Source: Qaidamihabitans albus (GTDB lineage Bacteria; Actinomycetota; Actinomycetes; Mycobacteriales; Pseudonocardiaceae). From it: 64,000 bases of DNA. Location of the stretch: assembly GCF_016464705.1 (NCBI RefSeq), contig NZ_JAEHOB010000004.1, forward strand, positions 434,001 to 498,000. The letters run 5' to 3'. Positions 1 through 9,168 of the stretch are shown here, piece after piece. A program made the position numbers and the translations under genes. The notes beneath the pieces are model-generated. The model did no database searches. It was not told the origin of the DNA and saw nothing but the letters and a program-made list of their open reading frames with translations. Each line of letters starts with the position of its first letter. Position 1 is the stretch's first letter.

Positions 1-2
1 AA

Positions 3-656
3 TGGCGCGGACGGCTCGCGGGCTGGCTGCGTCACGAGTACGGCGAGGCGCCCGTCCGCACGACGGCGAGCTACGTCATGTCCTGGTACCTGCGCGTGCC
101 CGCCTACGCGGGCGCGCTGCTGCTGCATCACGAGCGCCGGGTGCCGTCGCTGCGGCCCGAGGAGCTGGCGGTGCGCACGGCGGCAGGTGGCAGGCCCGAC
201 CCCACCGGCATCGCGGTACTCGGCGAGTCCTTCCACTGCCTGCCGCTCGACCCCGGATCAGCCCGCCCCGAGGCGACGGTGGTGCCCGACGAGCACGCAC
301 TGGCCGCCGTGCTGCGCGCCCGCTACCTCGCACACGCCGCGCGGTTCGTTCGCGCCTACCGCCGGACGAGCCCGCTCGGCACGCGGATGCTGTGGGCGGC
401 CGCGACGGACGCGCTGGAGAGCTGCCTCTGGTGGGTCGGGCAGCAGGGCGGTGACGAGGGCGCAGGCGTCGCCGACGCCGCGCTGGTGCTCGACACCCGG
501 TACACGCCGCTGACCGCGGCCTCGACACTGCGCATGGCCGCGGACGACGCGGGCGGGCGAACGTGGACCAGGCGCAGGGAGAGTTGCTGCTTCACCTACC
601 TGCTGCCCGGCAGGGCGGAGTGCGAGGGCTGCCCACGGACCTGCGCGAGATACTGA
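3..656 (+). CDS. FhuF-type (2Fe-2S) ferric-siderophore reductase-like protein, 5' end outside the window
   Basis: The reading frame is open from the left edge, so the N-terminus is missing. The visible part is about 217 residues. The C-terminus carries the Cys pattern CC-x10-C-x2-C (RESCCFTYLLPGRAECEGC), the arrangement that holds the unusual 2Fe-2S cluster in FhuF ferric-siderophore reductases. By family this would be a cytoplasmic protein releasing iron from imported ferri-siderophores or acting in siderophore handling. No siderophore transporter or synthetase is visible on this side, so the substrate is unknown. An internal ATG at 78 is not favoured as the start because the coding sequence continues upstream without a stop. 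Confidence is high for the cluster motif and moderate for the reductase role. Confidence 0.75.
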   Translation, partial: WRGRLAGWLRHEYGEAPVRTTASYVMSWYLRVPAYAGALLLHHERRVPSLRPEELAVRTAAGGRPDPTGIAVLGESFHCLPLDPGSARPEATVVPDEHALAAVLRARYLAHAARFVRAYRRTSPLGTRMLWAAATDALESCLWWVGQQGGDEGAGVADAALVLDTRYTPLTAASTLRMAADDAGGRTWTRRRESCCFTYLLPGRAECEGCPRTCARY

Positions 657-698
657 ATCCACGGACACGGCACCGGCCCGGCCGCTAACGTCCGCCCG

Positions 699-1985
699 AT
701 GACCTGCCGACGGATAGCGTTCACCCTGCTCGGCTTCGTGCTGCTCGCCGGCCTGACGGCCTGCACCCAGAGCAAACTCGACCGGGACCAGCCGGTGACG
801 GTCAGCGGCACGTTCACCGGCCCCGGCGGCGCACCGCTGCCCGGCATCGGCGTAACCCTGCGCGCCGAGCTCACCGGCGCGCAGGCGCTCGGCGGCCTCG
901 GCGCCGCCTTCGCCAGCTCCGGGCTGGTCTGCGCCGCCGAACCGAGGCCGGCACTCTGCCGTGACGACACGGAGCGCGCCGGGACGGACCGGGACGGCGC
1001 GTTCCGCTTCGAGCTGTCCGGAGGCCGGACGCAGGACTCGTTCGGCACCGCGCGGAAGTTCTCGCTCAGCGCGGTCGCGCCGCCGCGCGACACGGAGCTG
1101 TCGGGACCGGTGACGGCGGAGTCGTTTCTCATCCAGGTGCCCGATCTGGATCTCGGCCAGGTCGCCACCTGGCGGCCGGGGCTGACCGTCGGCGCCGGCA
1201 ACGGGAGCGCCGACATCGGCTGGCGGCCCCTGCCTGGCGCGGAGAACGACCGGGTGACCTTCGACGACGGCTACGGCGCCGTGGTGTGGCAGCAGACCGG
1301 CGCGGGCCGGGCGCGCTTCGACGCCCGGTTGCTCGAAGGCTTCTCCGGTGGCGTGTCGGTGCTCGCCGATGCCCGCCGCCCGGGACCGGACACCGAGATC
1401 GAGACCCGGTACCGCTCCCCGCGGCTGCCCTACCGGTCGACCGCCGCGCCGCCGTTGTCCCGTGGAGCGGACTGCGTACTCGAACCGCGGGCCGGAAAGC
1501 CCGAGCCACCGAGCCCCTGCGCGCTCACCGACGGCGACCTGGAACCGGCCGGCCTCGGGGCGGAGACCGCGCTGGTCGACCTCGGCAGGCGGGTTCCGCT
1601 GTCGCTGCTCGCCGTTCGCGGGTGCCCGGCAGGCACGACGTGCACCGTCGAACGATCGCCGGACGGGCGGACGTGGTCGCCGCTGGCGACGGTGAACGAG
1701 GGGTTCGCTTCGGTCGAGCCGGTGGACCGGCCCAGCACCCGGTACCTGCGGATAAGCGCATCCAGTGGCCTGCTGCGGCTCGCGGAGGTGTCGGCCTGGG
1801 ACGACACGCCTGCCGGTCCGGCGACGCTCGCGGTGGTCCCGCCCGACGCGATCGACGCACCGCGCACGGCCGGCGCGGCCGGGGAGAGCGGCATCCCGTG
1901 GCCGTGGATCGGCGTCGGCGTCGGCGCGCTGATCGTCACAGCGCTGTCGATCGGCCTCCTCCTCCGCCGGCGACGCCGACGCTGA
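699..1985 (+). CDS. Lipoprotein with a C-terminal membrane anchor, function unknown
   Basis: 428 residues. The N-terminus is a lipoprotein signal (positive start, hydrophobic stretch, lipobox LTAC with Cys at about residue 22). The C-terminus has a hydrophobic segment (about 397-420) followed by an all-Arg tail, so the protein seems fixed to the membrane at both ends with the body outside. Residues about 33-120 resemble a carboxypeptidase-regulatory-like beta fold (GTFTGPGGAPLPGIGVTLRAE). Later there is a discoidin-like stretch (VDLGRRVPLSLLAVRG, then CTVERSPDGRTWSPLA) typical of ligand-binding beta-sandwiches. I do not recognise a named family. Its 3' end overlaps the oppositely oriented next gene by 50 bp. 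Confidence 0.7.
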   Translation: MTCRRIAFTLLGFVLLAGLTACTQSKLDRDQPVTVSGTFTGPGGAPLPGIGVTLRAELTGAQALGGLGAAFASSGLVCAAEPRPALCRDDTERAGTDRDGAFRFELSGGRTQDSFGTARKFSLSAVAPPRDTELSGPVTAESFLIQVPDLDLGQVATWRPGLTVGAGNGSADIGWRPLPGAENDRVTFDDGYGAVVWQQTGAGRARFDARLLEGFSGGVSVLADARRPGPDTEIETRYRSPRLPYRSTAAPPLSRGADCVLEPRAGKPEPPSPCALTDGDLEPAGLGAETALVDLGRRVPLSLLAVRGCPAGTTCTVERSPDGRTWSPLATVNEGFASVEPVDRPSTRYLRISASSGLLRLAEVSAWDDTPAGPATLAVVPPDAIDAPRTAGAAGESGIPWPWIGVGVGALIVTALSIGLLLRRRRRR

Positions 1986-2571
1986 ACGCCACGGGCTCCC
2001 AGGCCGGGTCGCGGCCGGAGAGGCCGAGAGCCCGGTGCAGGGCAGGCGCGTCGGCGGCGACGGGTACCTCGGGGCCGAACACCTTCATCGCCCGGCCCTG
2101 CCCGGCCATCTCCCGCATGACCTCCTCCGTGGCCTCGGCCACCGCAGGCGCGGGATCGAACGGCAGGCGGGCGGCCATCGCGAGGTCCCAGCCGTGCAGC
2201 ACGAACTCGCACAGCGCCATCCGCTCCACCATCGCGGCCGGCAGCGAATCACCGCCCATCGTCGTGGTCCCCTCCCCGGCCCCCGCGGCGCCGAGGGCGC
2301 CGACGAGGTCGTCGGTCAGTGCGAGCAGCCGCCCGGCCCAGTCACCCTCGACGAGCCGTGCCGCCTCCTCCCCGCCGTCGGCGGGCGGCGCGGGCTCCTT
2401 GCGGGCCGCGGCGGCCAGCCGCGGGCTCCAGTAGAGCAGGTGGTTCAGCAGCCCGCGGATGTCGTAGCCGGCGCAGGGCGTGCACTCGGCCAGCTGGTCC
2501 GGCCGCACGCCGAGGACAACCCGGCGGAACTCACCGGCGGCCGTCCTGATCGGTTCTCCCAGTTCGGTCAT
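1936..2571 (-). CDS. TIGR03086-type DinB/maleylpyruvate isomerase-fold metal-binding protein
   Basis: 211 residues starting at an ATG. The N-terminal half (CTPCAGYDIRGLLNHLLYWS) matches the conserved 'PC..WdvrdLl.Hl' helix of mycothiol-dependent maleylpyruvate isomerase N-domain proteins, in which this His is a metal ligand. A second conserved segment (LCEFVLHGWDLAMA) gives the other expected His. Members are four-helix DinB-fold proteins thought to use mycothiol as cofactor; most have no known substrate, and none can be assigned here. It is convergent with, and overlaps by 50 bp, the lipoprotein gene upstream on the other strand. Confidence 0.75.
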   Translation of the reverse strand: MTELGEPIRTAAGEFRRVVLGVRPDQLAECTPCAGYDIRGLLNHLLYWSPRLAAAARKEPAPPADGGEEAARLVEGDWAGRLLALTDDLVGALGAAGAGEGTTTMGGDSLPAAMVERMALCEFVLHGWDLAMAARLPFDPAPAVAEATEEVMREMAGQGRAMKVFGPEVPVAADAPALHRALGLSGRDPAWEPVAFSVGVAGGGGGRSTAL

Positions 2572-2641
2572 CCGCCCATTCCAGCGGCACCGCGGTGGCG
2601 CGTCTTGAAGAAACGCGACAGCCCCTGGCTAGGGTCGTGCC

Positions 2642-3434
2642 GTGGAGCGAATCCCACAGGCACTCCTGGACGAGCGGCTCGCCGGTACCCGGTTCGAATT
2701 CAGCAGGCACGCACCGGCCGCGCCGCTGTGCCCGTTCGTGCAGTACTACTGGATCGTCCGCTGGGACCTGCGCGGCGGAGCACCGCACACCCAGCGGGTA
2801 CTGCCCAACCTCTCGGTACATCTGTCGTTCGGCCACGACGCCGCCGGAATCTGGGGGCCGCGCCAGGAGGTCTTCTCCTACCGGCTCGCGGGCAGGGACC
2901 AGGCCCTCGGCGTCCGGTTCCGGCCGGGCCGCTTCCGGTCATTCCTCGGCAGGCCGGTCGCGGAGATCGCGGACGCCGTTTTGCCACTGGAGGAGCTCTT
3001 CGGCCCGCAGGGCACCGAGACCGGCGCCGCCGTGCGCCGCGCCACGAGCACCGCCGACACGGTGGCGCTGACCGACCGGCTGCTGTGCGCGAAACTGCCG
3101 ACGGCCTCCGCCTCCGAGGAAGCGTGCGGCCGAGGCCGTCGAGCGGATCGCGGCCGATCCCACGATCACCCGCGTCGCGCAAGTGAGCGCGGCGACGGGT
3201 CTGTCGGTGCGCACCCTGCAGCGCCTTTTCCCGGACTGTGTGGGAGTACGCCCCAAATGGGCCATCCGCGTCTACCGGCTCAACGATGCCGCGAAGCGGA
3301 TATCCACCGACCCCGGTCTCGACTACGCCAGGCTCGCCGCGGAACTCGGTTACAGCGACCAGGCGCATTTCACGCGGGACTTCGCCGCCGTCACCGGTAT
3401 CCCACCGGCCGCCTACGGACGGCGACAGGCATAA
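2642..3434 (+). pseudogene. AraC-family regulator interrupted by a single frameshift
   Basis: A GTG-started frame encodes an N-terminal sensory region (AAPLCPFVQYYWIVRWDL, a DUF6597-like start). The C-terminal AraC helix-turn-helix (VSAATGLSVRTLQRLF, then LAAELGYSDQAHFTRDFAAVTGIPPAAY) lies in a different frame and ends at the TAA at 3432-3434. Reading both frames, the switch must fall at about 3116-3125 (GAGGAAGCGTGCGG): one missing or extra base would give a continuous protein of about 264 residues. Without the repair, the first frame runs on into junk and lacks the DNA-binding domain. Either this is a recent pseudogene or a sequencing error. Its stop codon lies inside the left arm of the large hairpin that follows. 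Confidence 0.75.
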
Positions 3435-3478
3435 GGGCCGCCGGGATGGCTGTCCCGGCGGCCCTTATGCCTGTCGCC
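3421..3478. terminator. Perfect 26-bp inverted repeat, probable bidirectional terminator
   Basis: The arms 3421-3446 and 3453-3478 are exact reverse complements with a 6-base loop (TGGCTG). The stem core is AAGGGCCGCCGGGA. The left arm contains the last codons and the stop of the AraC-type gene, and lsr2 ends 54 bp to the right on the other strand, so it can serve both genes. There is no U-tract, as is common in actinobacteria. Confidence 0.8.
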
Positions 3479-3531
3479 GTCTCTGGTCACCGACGCCTCG
3501 CCTCATCGGAAACATTGGTGAAACGCTTGTT

Positions 3532-3879
3532 TCAGCCCTTCTTGTGGTAGGCCTCGACCACCTCGGACGGAATACGCCCACGGTCGGAAACCTCGAAACC
3601 CGCCTTGCGCGCCCACGCACGAATGGCCTGATTCTGCTCACGATCCACCGCTGCGGAGCGAGCAGGCGCCTTACCGTTACCCTTCGCGCCCGGACGCTTA
3701 CGACCACCCGCGCGGCGGGCGTGCTCGATATACTGCGCGAGGGCGTCCCGCAGTTCTTCGGCATTGTCCGCCGACAGATCGATCTGGTAAGAGACGCCGT
3801 CCAGGCCGAACTCGACCGTCTCGTCCGCCTCGGAACCGTCCAGATCGTCGACGAGCGAGACTAGGACCTTCTGCGCCAT
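3532..3879 (-). CDS. lsr2: Nucleoid-associated H-NS-like silencer Lsr2
   Basis: 115 residues from the ATG that gives [20 protein letters not shown], preceded by a strong AGGAGG ribosome site. Residues 1-60 form the beta-hairpin and helix oligomerisation domain ([23 protein letters not shown]). A basic linker ([19 protein letters not shown]) follows. The C-terminal DNA-binding domain includes the signature [22 protein letters not shown], whose R-G-R core is the AT-hook-like minor-groove reader. Lsr2 coats AT-rich DNA and silences horizontally acquired genes. It sits next to lysS as in mycobacteria. Full length with no lesions. Confidence 0.97.
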   Translation of the reverse strand: MAQKVLVSLVDDLDGSEADETVEFGLDGVSYQIDLSADNAEELRDALAQYIEHARRAGGRKRPGAKGNGKAPARSAAVDREQNQAIRAWARKAGFEVSDRGRIPSEVVEAYHKKG

Positions 3880-3954
3880 CAGTTTCCTCCTGCTTTTGAA
3901 CCTCAAATGATCGGGTGGTGCCCGGGACCCAGTCAGAAGCTTTGACTTACCACA

Positions 3955-3983
3955 GTAATACCGGCTGTCACGAGCAAATGCAA
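3955..3983 (-). promoter_or_regulatory. Sigma-A type promoter of lsr2
   Basis: On the minus strand: TTGCAT (3983-3978), a 17-base spacer, then TATTAC (3960-3955), about 75 bp upstream of the lsr2 start. The surrounding 120 bp are clearly more AT-rich than the rest of the window, which would also fit Lsr2 binding its own promoter (inference). Confidence 0.55.
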
Positions 3984-4017
3984 ATCAACTACTCACGATT
4001 GAGTTCTGCGGCCACGT

Positions 4018-5523
4018 CTATTCGGGGCGGACCAGCGGGAACAGGATCGTGTCCCGGATACCGAGACCGGTGAGGGCCATCAGCAACCGATCGACTCCCA
4101 TTCCGGCGCCACCCGACGGTGGCATTCCGTACTCGAGTGCGCGCAGGAAATCCTCGTCCAGCCGCATGGCCTCGCTATCGCCGCCAGCCGCCAGTTTCGC
4201 CTGCTCTGTCAATCGCCGGCGCTCCACCACCGGATCGACCAGTTCCGAGTACCCTGTGGCGAGCTCGAATCCGCGCACATAGAGGTCCCACTTTTCCGCG
4301 ATGCCCGGCTGATCGCGATGCTCCCGGGTCAACGGCGACGTTTCCAGCGGGAAGTCGCGCACGAACGTCGGCGCATGCAACTTGCTTCCTACAAGGTGCT
4401 CCCACAGTTCTTCGATCAGCTTGCCGTGACCGAGTTTCGGATCCACTTCCAACTCCCGCGCGGCGGCGAACGCCCGGAGCTTCTCGACGGAGGTGTCCGG
4501 CGTTACCTCTTCGCCGAGGGCATCGGAGAGCGAGCCGTACATCGTCAGCGCACTCCACTCACCCGACAGGTCGTACTCGGTACCGTCGGCAAGGGTGACC
4601 ACCTGCGAACCGAATGCCGCCTCGGCGGCCTCCTGCACGATTTCGCGGGTCAGCACCCCGATTGTGTCGTACGTCGCATACGCCTGGTAATACTCCAGCA
4701 TCGCGAACTCGGGGGAATGTGACGAGTCGCTGCCCTCATTCCGGAAGTTGCGGTTGATCTCGAAGACCTTCTCGATGCCGCCGACCACGCACCGCTTGAG
4801 GTACAGCTCGGGTGCGATACGCAGATACACGTCGAGATCGAACGCGTTGGAATGGGTCACGAACGGCCGGGCCGACGCGCCGCCGTGCAGTGTCTGCAAC
4901 ATCGGCGTCTCGACCTCGGTGTATCCGCGGCGATGGAAGGAATCGCGGAGCGCCCGCGTCACGTTCGCCCGGGTACGCACCACGTCCCGCGCCTTCGGCC
5001 GCAGGATCAGATCGACATAACGCTGCCGGATGCGGGTTTCCTCGGCGAGTTCCTTGTGCGCTACCGGAAGCGGGCGCAGCGCTTTCGAAGTCAGCCGCCA
5101 CTCGTCGGCGAGGACCGAGAGCTCACCGCGTTTGGAGGTGATGACCTCACCCCGCACGAATACGTGGTCACCGAGGTCGACATCGGCCTTCCACGCGGTG
5201 AGCGCGTCCTGGCCGACTTTCGCGAGGCTCAGCATGGCCTGCAGTTCCGTGCCGTCGCCTTCTCGCAGGGTCGCGAAGCAGAGCTTTCCGGTATTCCGCA
5301 TGAACATCACCCGGCCGGTGACACCGACCTCGGCGCCGGTGGAGGTGTCGGCCGGAAGATCGGAATAAGTGGCGCGGATCTCACCGAGCGTGTGAGTACG
5401 CGGAACTTCGACCGGATACGGTTCGACACCGTCCGCGATCAGCCGGTCACGCTTTTCCCGGCGCACCCGCATCTGTTCCGGCAGGTCGTCCTCAGGCATG
5501 GGGGGCTCCGGGAATTCACTCAT
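4018..5523 (-). CDS. lysS: Lysine--tRNA ligase, class II
   Basis: 501 residues from the ATG giving [20 protein letters not shown]; the frame stays open upstream but that part does not look conserved. It has an N-terminal OB-fold anticodon-binding domain ([20 protein letters not shown]), class II motif 2 ([20 protein letters not shown]) and motif 3 ([19 protein letters not shown]). It charges tRNA-Lys with lysine in the cytoplasm. The length fits bacterial LysRS. It lies upstream of lsr2 in the same orientation, with 138 bp and an lsr2 promoter between them. Confidence 0.97.
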   Translation of the reverse strand: MSEFPEPPMPEDDLPEQMRVRREKRDRLIADGVEPYPVEVPRTHTLGEIRATYSDLPADTSTGAEVGVTGRVMFMRNTGKLCFATLREGDGTELQAMLSLAKVGQDALTAWKADVDLGDHVFVRGEVITSKRGELSVLADEWRLTSKALRPLPVAHKELAEETRIRQRYVDLILRPKARDVVRTRANVTRALRDSFHRRGYTEVETPMLQTLHGGASARPFVTHSNAFDLDVYLRIAPELYLKRCVVGGIEKVFEINRNFRNEGSDSSHSPEFAMLEYYQAYATYDTIGVLTREIVQEAAEAAFGSQVVTLADGTEYDLSGEWSALTMYGSLSDALGEEVTPDTSVEKLRAFAAARELEVDPKLGHGKLIEELWEHLVGSKLHAPTFVRDFPLETSPLTREHRDQPGIAEKWDLYVRGFELATGYSELVDPVVERRRLTEQAKLAAGGDSEAMRLDEDFLRALEYGMPPSGGAGMGVDRLLMALTGLGIRDTILFPLVRPE

Positions 5524-5590
5524 GACGCCATAGGGTACGAACACCCGACCGAGCACCGTGAACCGGTCAACCCGCACAAGGAGCCGAGCA

Positions 5591-5905
5591 ATGTCCTGGC
5601 TGGTGCTGATCGTCTCAGGCGTGCTGGAAACCGTCTGGGCGGCCGCGCTGAGCGCCTCGAGGGGATTCTCCCGGCTCCAGCCGAGCCTGCTGTTCCTCGT
5701 GAGCCTCGCGTTGAGCATGGGCGGGCTCGCCTACGCGCTGCGGGACATTCCGATCGGCACCGGCTACGTCGTGTGGGTCGGCATCGGCGCCATCGGCACC
5801 GCGGGCTACGGAATGGTCGCGCTCGGCGACCCGGTGAGCGCCGCCCGGATCGTGTGCCTGGTACTCATCATCGCCGGGGTGATCGGCCTGAAGCTACTGC
5901 ACTGA
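5591..5905 (+). CDS. gdx: Small multidrug resistance exporter, SugE/Gdx type
   Basis: 104 residues and four predicted membrane helices, starting at an ATG with AAGGAG about 9 bases upstream. The sequence follows E. coli SugE closely ([20 protein letters not shown] with the membrane Glu13, then [28 protein letters not shown] and a final [12 protein letters not shown]). Gdx-subtype SMR proteins export guanidinium in exchange for protons. I saw no guanidine riboswitch in the 67-bp gap shared with the divergent lysS. Its last 12 bases overlap the end of coaX on the other strand. Confidence 0.85.
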   Translation: MSWLVLIVSGVLETVWAAALSASRGFSRLQPSLLFLVSLALSMGGLAYALRDIPIGTGYVVWVGIGAIGTAGYGMVALGDPVSAARIVCLVLIIAGVIGLKLLH

Positions 5906-6688
5906 GCGGACGTTGCGCTCGTACACCAGCCGCAGGCCCAGCAGGGTGAGATCCGGCACGTGCTCGGTGATCGTGCGCGACTCCCCGAGCACGAGCGGCG
6001 CGAGGCCGCCCGTGGCGATCACCTCGACCCGGCTGCCCGGGTGGGGCGAGAGTTCCTCGACGATGCGCCGCACGAGCCCGTCCACCTGGCCGGCGAACCC
6101 GTAGAGAATGCCGGACTGGAGGCATTCCACGGTGTTCTTCCCGATGACCGACCGGGGCGGAACCAGTTCCACCTTGCGCAGCGCCGCGGCACGCGCCGCC
6201 AGCGCGTCCACCGAGATCTCGATCCCCGGAGCGAAGGCTCCGCCGAGGAACTCCCCCTTCACCGAGATCGCATCCACGTTCGTCGAGGTACCGAAGTCCA
6301 CCACGACGCACGCGGTGTTGTGCAGGTGGTGCGCCGCCAGCGTGTTGACCAGCCGGTCGCCGCCCACCTCCTTCGGGTTGTCGACCAGCAGCGGGACACC
6401 CGTCCGCACGCCCGGCTCCACGACGACCTTGGGCACGTCCGGGTAGTACCGCCCGAGCATCACGCGCAGCTCGCGCAGCACCGCGGGCACGGTCGACAGC
6501 GCGCTGATGCCGGTGACCGCGTCGGCGTACTTTCCGAGCAGCCCCCGCATGGTCAGCGACAGCTCGTCGGCGGTGATCCGCGCGTCGGTACGCATCCGCC
6601 AGTCGCGGACCAGTTCGGCCGTCTCCCCCCTCCCGGAGTACAGGCCGAGCACGATATTCGTGTTGCCGACGTCGACGGTGAGCAGCAA
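5894..6688 (-). CDS. coaX: Type III pantothenate kinase
   Basis: 264 residues from a TTG start that follows the panD stop codon directly. It has the ASKHA phosphate motifs of CoaX (LLTVDVGNTNIVLGLY; CVVVDFGTSTNVDAISVKGEFLGG; FAPGIEISVDALAARAAALRKVEL). It phosphorylates pantothenate, the first step from pantothenate to coenzyme A, and needs a monovalent cation. It forms one transcription unit with panC and panD, so vitamin B5 synthesis and its first use are encoded together. The TTG start and zero-base spacing suggest translational coupling. Confidence 0.95.
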   Translation of the reverse strand: MLLTVDVGNTNIVLGLYSGRGETAELVRDWRMRTDARITADELSLTMRGLLGKYADAVTGISALSTVPAVLRELRVMLGRYYPDVPKVVVEPGVRTGVPLLVDNPKEVGGDRLVNTLAAHHLHNTACVVVDFGTSTNVDAISVKGEFLGGAFAPGIEISVDALAARAAALRKVELVPPRSVIGKNTVECLQSGILYGFAGQVDGLVRRIVEELSPHPGSRVEVIATGGLAPLVLGESRTITEHVPDLTLLGLRLVYERNVRSVQ

Positions 6689-7189
6689 CTAGCTCTCCGC
6701 GTGCAGCAGCGCGTCCAGCCTCGCCGCGTCCACGGTCTCCGCGACCGGGAAGGTCGCCGGGTCCCCGTGCTGCGTCACGATCGGCAGGGCGCCGCTGACC
6801 AGGCCCGAGCCGTCCGGGGCGTCCGCAGGGTCGTCGCCGGAGGTGACGATGCGGTTGTCCGCGTCGACGAAGACGATCCGTGGCCGGAACGACGCGGCCT
6901 CGGCCGAGTCCATCTGCCCGTAGGCGATCAGGATCACCAGGTCACCGGGGTGCACCAGGTGCGCGGCGGCCCCGTTGATCCCGATCACGCCGCTGTCGCG
7001 CTCGCCCGCGATGACGTAGGTCTCCAACCGGGCACCGTTCGTGATGTCCACGATGGCCACCTGCTCGCCGGGGAGCAGGTCGGCGGCGTCCATCAGGGTC
7101 TCGTCGACGGTGACCGAGCCGACATAGTGCAGGTCGGCCTGGGTCACCGTCGCTCTGTGAATCTTGGACTTCAACATCGTGCGGTACAT
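6689..7189 (-). CDS. panD: Aspartate 1-decarboxylase proenzyme
   Basis: 166 residues, starting [20 protein letters not shown]. The self-cleavage site Gly24-Ser25 (YVGSVTVD) is present: Ser25 becomes the pyruvoyl cofactor. It makes beta-alanine from aspartate for pantothenate synthesis. The C-terminal tail after about residue 115 ([21 protein letters not shown]...) is longer than in short homologues of about 127 residues. It lies between panC (14-bp gap) and coaX (immediately adjacent). Confidence 0.95.
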   Translation of the reverse strand: MYRTMLKSKIHRATVTQADLHYVGSVTVDETLMDAADLLPGEQVAIVDITNGARLETYVIAGERDSGVIGINGAAAHLVHPGDLVILIAYGQMDSAEAASFRPRIVFVDADNRIVTSGDDPADAPDGSGLVSGALPIVTQHGDPATFPVAETVDAARLDALLHAES

Positions 7190-7203
7190 GACGGACTCTC
7201 CCT

Positions 7204-8142
7204 CTATACCCCTGCGTCCTCAGTGGACAAGTCTGACACCTCGGCCCCCTTCTCGGCATCGGCGCCGAGCAGCACTGCAACGTTGTCGATGAGCCGGGTG
7301 TTCCCGACCCGCGCGGCCACCAGCAGCCGCGCCTCCCCATCGACGGGCGCGGACCCCAGCTCGGTTCCCCGCAGTTCGAGGTAATCCACGTTCACCTCCG
7401 GCCGCGCGGCGAGAGTCCTCCGCGCGGCGTCGAGCACGGCTGCCGGGCCGAACCTCCCCGCGTGCGCGCCCGCGGTGAGCGCCGCGGACAGTGCCACGGC
7501 CTGTTCGCGCTGCTCGGGGGACAGGTACACGTTGCGCGAGGACAGCGCGAGGCCGTCGTGCTCGCGCACGGTGGGCACGCCGAGCACACGCGTGTCCATG
7601 TCGAGGTCGCGCACCATGCGGCGGATGAGCACGAGCTGCTGGTAGTCCTTCTCGCCGAAGAGCGCGTAGTGCGGCCGCACGATGTTGAACAGCTTCGAGA
7701 CCACCGTCAGCACTCCGGCGAAGTGGCCCGGCCGCGCGGCGCCCTCCAGCTCGTCGCCGAGCGGGCCCGGGGCCACCGTCACCGTGGCGTCATCGGCGTA
7801 GAGGTCGCTCCCCTCGGGGGTGAACGCCAGCTCGACCCCCGCCTCGGCCAGCACCTCCAGGTCACGCTCCCGTGGCCGCGGATAGGCCTCGAAGTCCTCG
7901 CCCTCGCCGAACTGCAGCGGGTTCACGAAGATCGAGGCGGCCACGACCGTGTTCGGCAGCCGCTTCGCCCGGCGCAACAGCTCGAGGTGACCGGCGTGCA
8001 GCGCGCCCATCGTGGGCACCAGCGCGACGTTGCGGCCGACCGCGCGCAACGCCGAGGTGACCTGGCGGACGTCGGCGGGCCGCGAGTAGGTGTTGAGCCT
8101 GCCCCGGGTGAACTTCGGGGGCTTCGGGTCCGGGGCGGTCAT
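7204..8142 (-). CDS. panC: Pantothenate synthetase
   Basis: 312 residues. It has the class I nucleotidyltransferase HIGH-like motif ([18 protein letters not shown]), the pantoate-binding segment ([18 protein letters not shown]), [18 protein letters not shown] and the KMSKS-equivalent [11 protein letters not shown]. It joins pantoate and beta-alanine using ATP. Its ATG overlaps the stop of the upstream DUF2520 gene by four bases (ATGA), so the two are co-translated. Confidence 0.96.
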   Translation of the reverse strand: MTAPDPKPPKFTRGRLNTYSRPADVRQVTSALRAVGRNVALVPTMGALHAGHLELLRRAKRLPNTVVAASIFVNPLQFGEGEDFEAYPRPRERDLEVLAEAGVELAFTPEGSDLYADDATVTVAPGPLGDELEGAARPGHFAGVLTVVSKLFNIVRPHYALFGEKDYQQLVLIRRMVRDLDMDTRVLGVPTVREHDGLALSSRNVYLSPEQREQAVALSAALTAGAHAGRFGPAAVLDAARRTLAARPEVNVDYLELRGTELGSAPVDGEARLLVAARVGNTRLIDNVAVLLGADAEKGAEVSDLSTEDAGV

Positions 8143-9035
8143 CGGGTATCACGTCCGTCGTCGAGCACGTTGCCGATCTCGGCGGCGGCATCGGCACCGA
8201 GCAGGCCGGATTCACGGGCCCTGACGACGGTGCGCCGGGCCAGGGTCTGGTAGGAGGGCGCCACGTCCGGCGCCCGCTCCGCGAGCACCCGCAGGTGGGT
8301 ACGCACGGTGCCCGTGTCGCCGCGAGCGACCGGGCCGGTCAGCGCGCGGTCGCCGTGCCGGAGCACGTTGTCCAGCGCCGCGGACAGCAGCGGGCCGAGC
8401 AGCCGTTCGGCATTGCCCACCCCGTTCTCCCGCAGCATCTCGGCGCAGTCGGCGACCAGCGTGATGAGGTGGTTGGCCCCGTGGGCGAGGGCCGCGTGGT
8501 ACAGCGCCCTGGTCGCCTCGGGAATCCGGACGGGCTCGGCGCCCATCTCCACGGTCAGCGCCTCACCGACGTTCCACGCTGCCTCGTCGCCCTCGGTGGC
8601 GGTGACGCCGACGCTGCAGGAGGCCATCCGCTCCAGGTCCTCCTCCCGGCCGGTGAACGTCATGACCGGGTGCAGGGCAAGCGGCAGCGCGCCGAGCTCC
8701 GTGGCCGGTCGCAGGATGTCCACGCCGTGGGCCCCGGAGGTGTGCGCGACGATCTGCCCTGCCCGGAAGGAGCCGGTGGCGGCGAGCCCGCCGACCATCG
8801 TGGCCAGCGTGTCGTCGGGCAGGGCAAGCAGCACCAGGTCGGCGCGGGCGGCGACCTCGTCGGAGGGCAGCAGCGGCACCTCGGGCAGCAACCGTTCGGC
8901 GCGGCGGACGGAGGCCTCGGAGATGCCGGAGGCAGCGACCACGGTGTGCCCGGCCCTGGTGAGGGCCGCGCCGAGCACGCTGCCGACCCGGCCGGCCGAA
9001 ACGACCCCGACGGCGAGCCGCGCGGGCCGCGTCAC
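8139..9035 (-). CDS. Rossmann-fold and DUF2520 protein, 6-phosphogluconate/ketopantoate-reductase-like
   Basis: 298 residues from a GTG start. The N-terminal Rossmann motif is LAVGVVSAGRVGSVLGAAL (GxxGxxG form), followed by a dinucleotide-domain core (ADLVLLALPDDTLATMV) and an all-helical DUF2520 C-domain (LYHAALAHGANHLITLVADC). By fold it is an NAD(P)-dependent oxidoreductase. It directly precedes and overlaps panC, as in many actinobacteria (Rv3603c in M. tuberculosis). The fold and position invite the idea of a ketopantoate reductase for the missing step of the pathway, but this is inference only; no panE or panB is in the window. Confidence 0.8.
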   Translation of the reverse strand: MTRPARLAVGVVSAGRVGSVLGAALTRAGHTVVAASGISEASVRRAERLLPEVPLLPSDEVAARADLVLLALPDDTLATMVGGLAATGSFRAGQIVAHTSGAHGVDILRPATELGALPLALHPVMTFTGREEDLERMASCSVGVTATEGDEAAWNVGEALTVEMGAEPVRIPEATRALYHAALAHGANHLITLVADCAEMLRENGVGNAERLLGPLLSAALDNVLRHGDRALTGPVARGDTGTVRTHLRVLAERAPDVAPSYQTLARRTVVRARESGLLGADAAAEIGNVLDDGRDTR

Positions 9036-9168
9036 GGCGTGCCCCAATGGACGCTCATGCTCAAAGACTCCCAAACTCGTTCCAGTCCCGCTCCACAGCC
9101 GCGGGTACCGGACGATGGCGCGAGAGTAGCTTCGCATCCGGATCGCCGCCGGGCCTTGGTGACGAGCT

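Noticed and set aside
5524..5590. Possible guanidine riboswitch before the SugE/Gdx gene
   Set aside because: The 67-bp gap is shared with the divergent lysS and lacks the conserved guanidine-I, -II or -III motifs.
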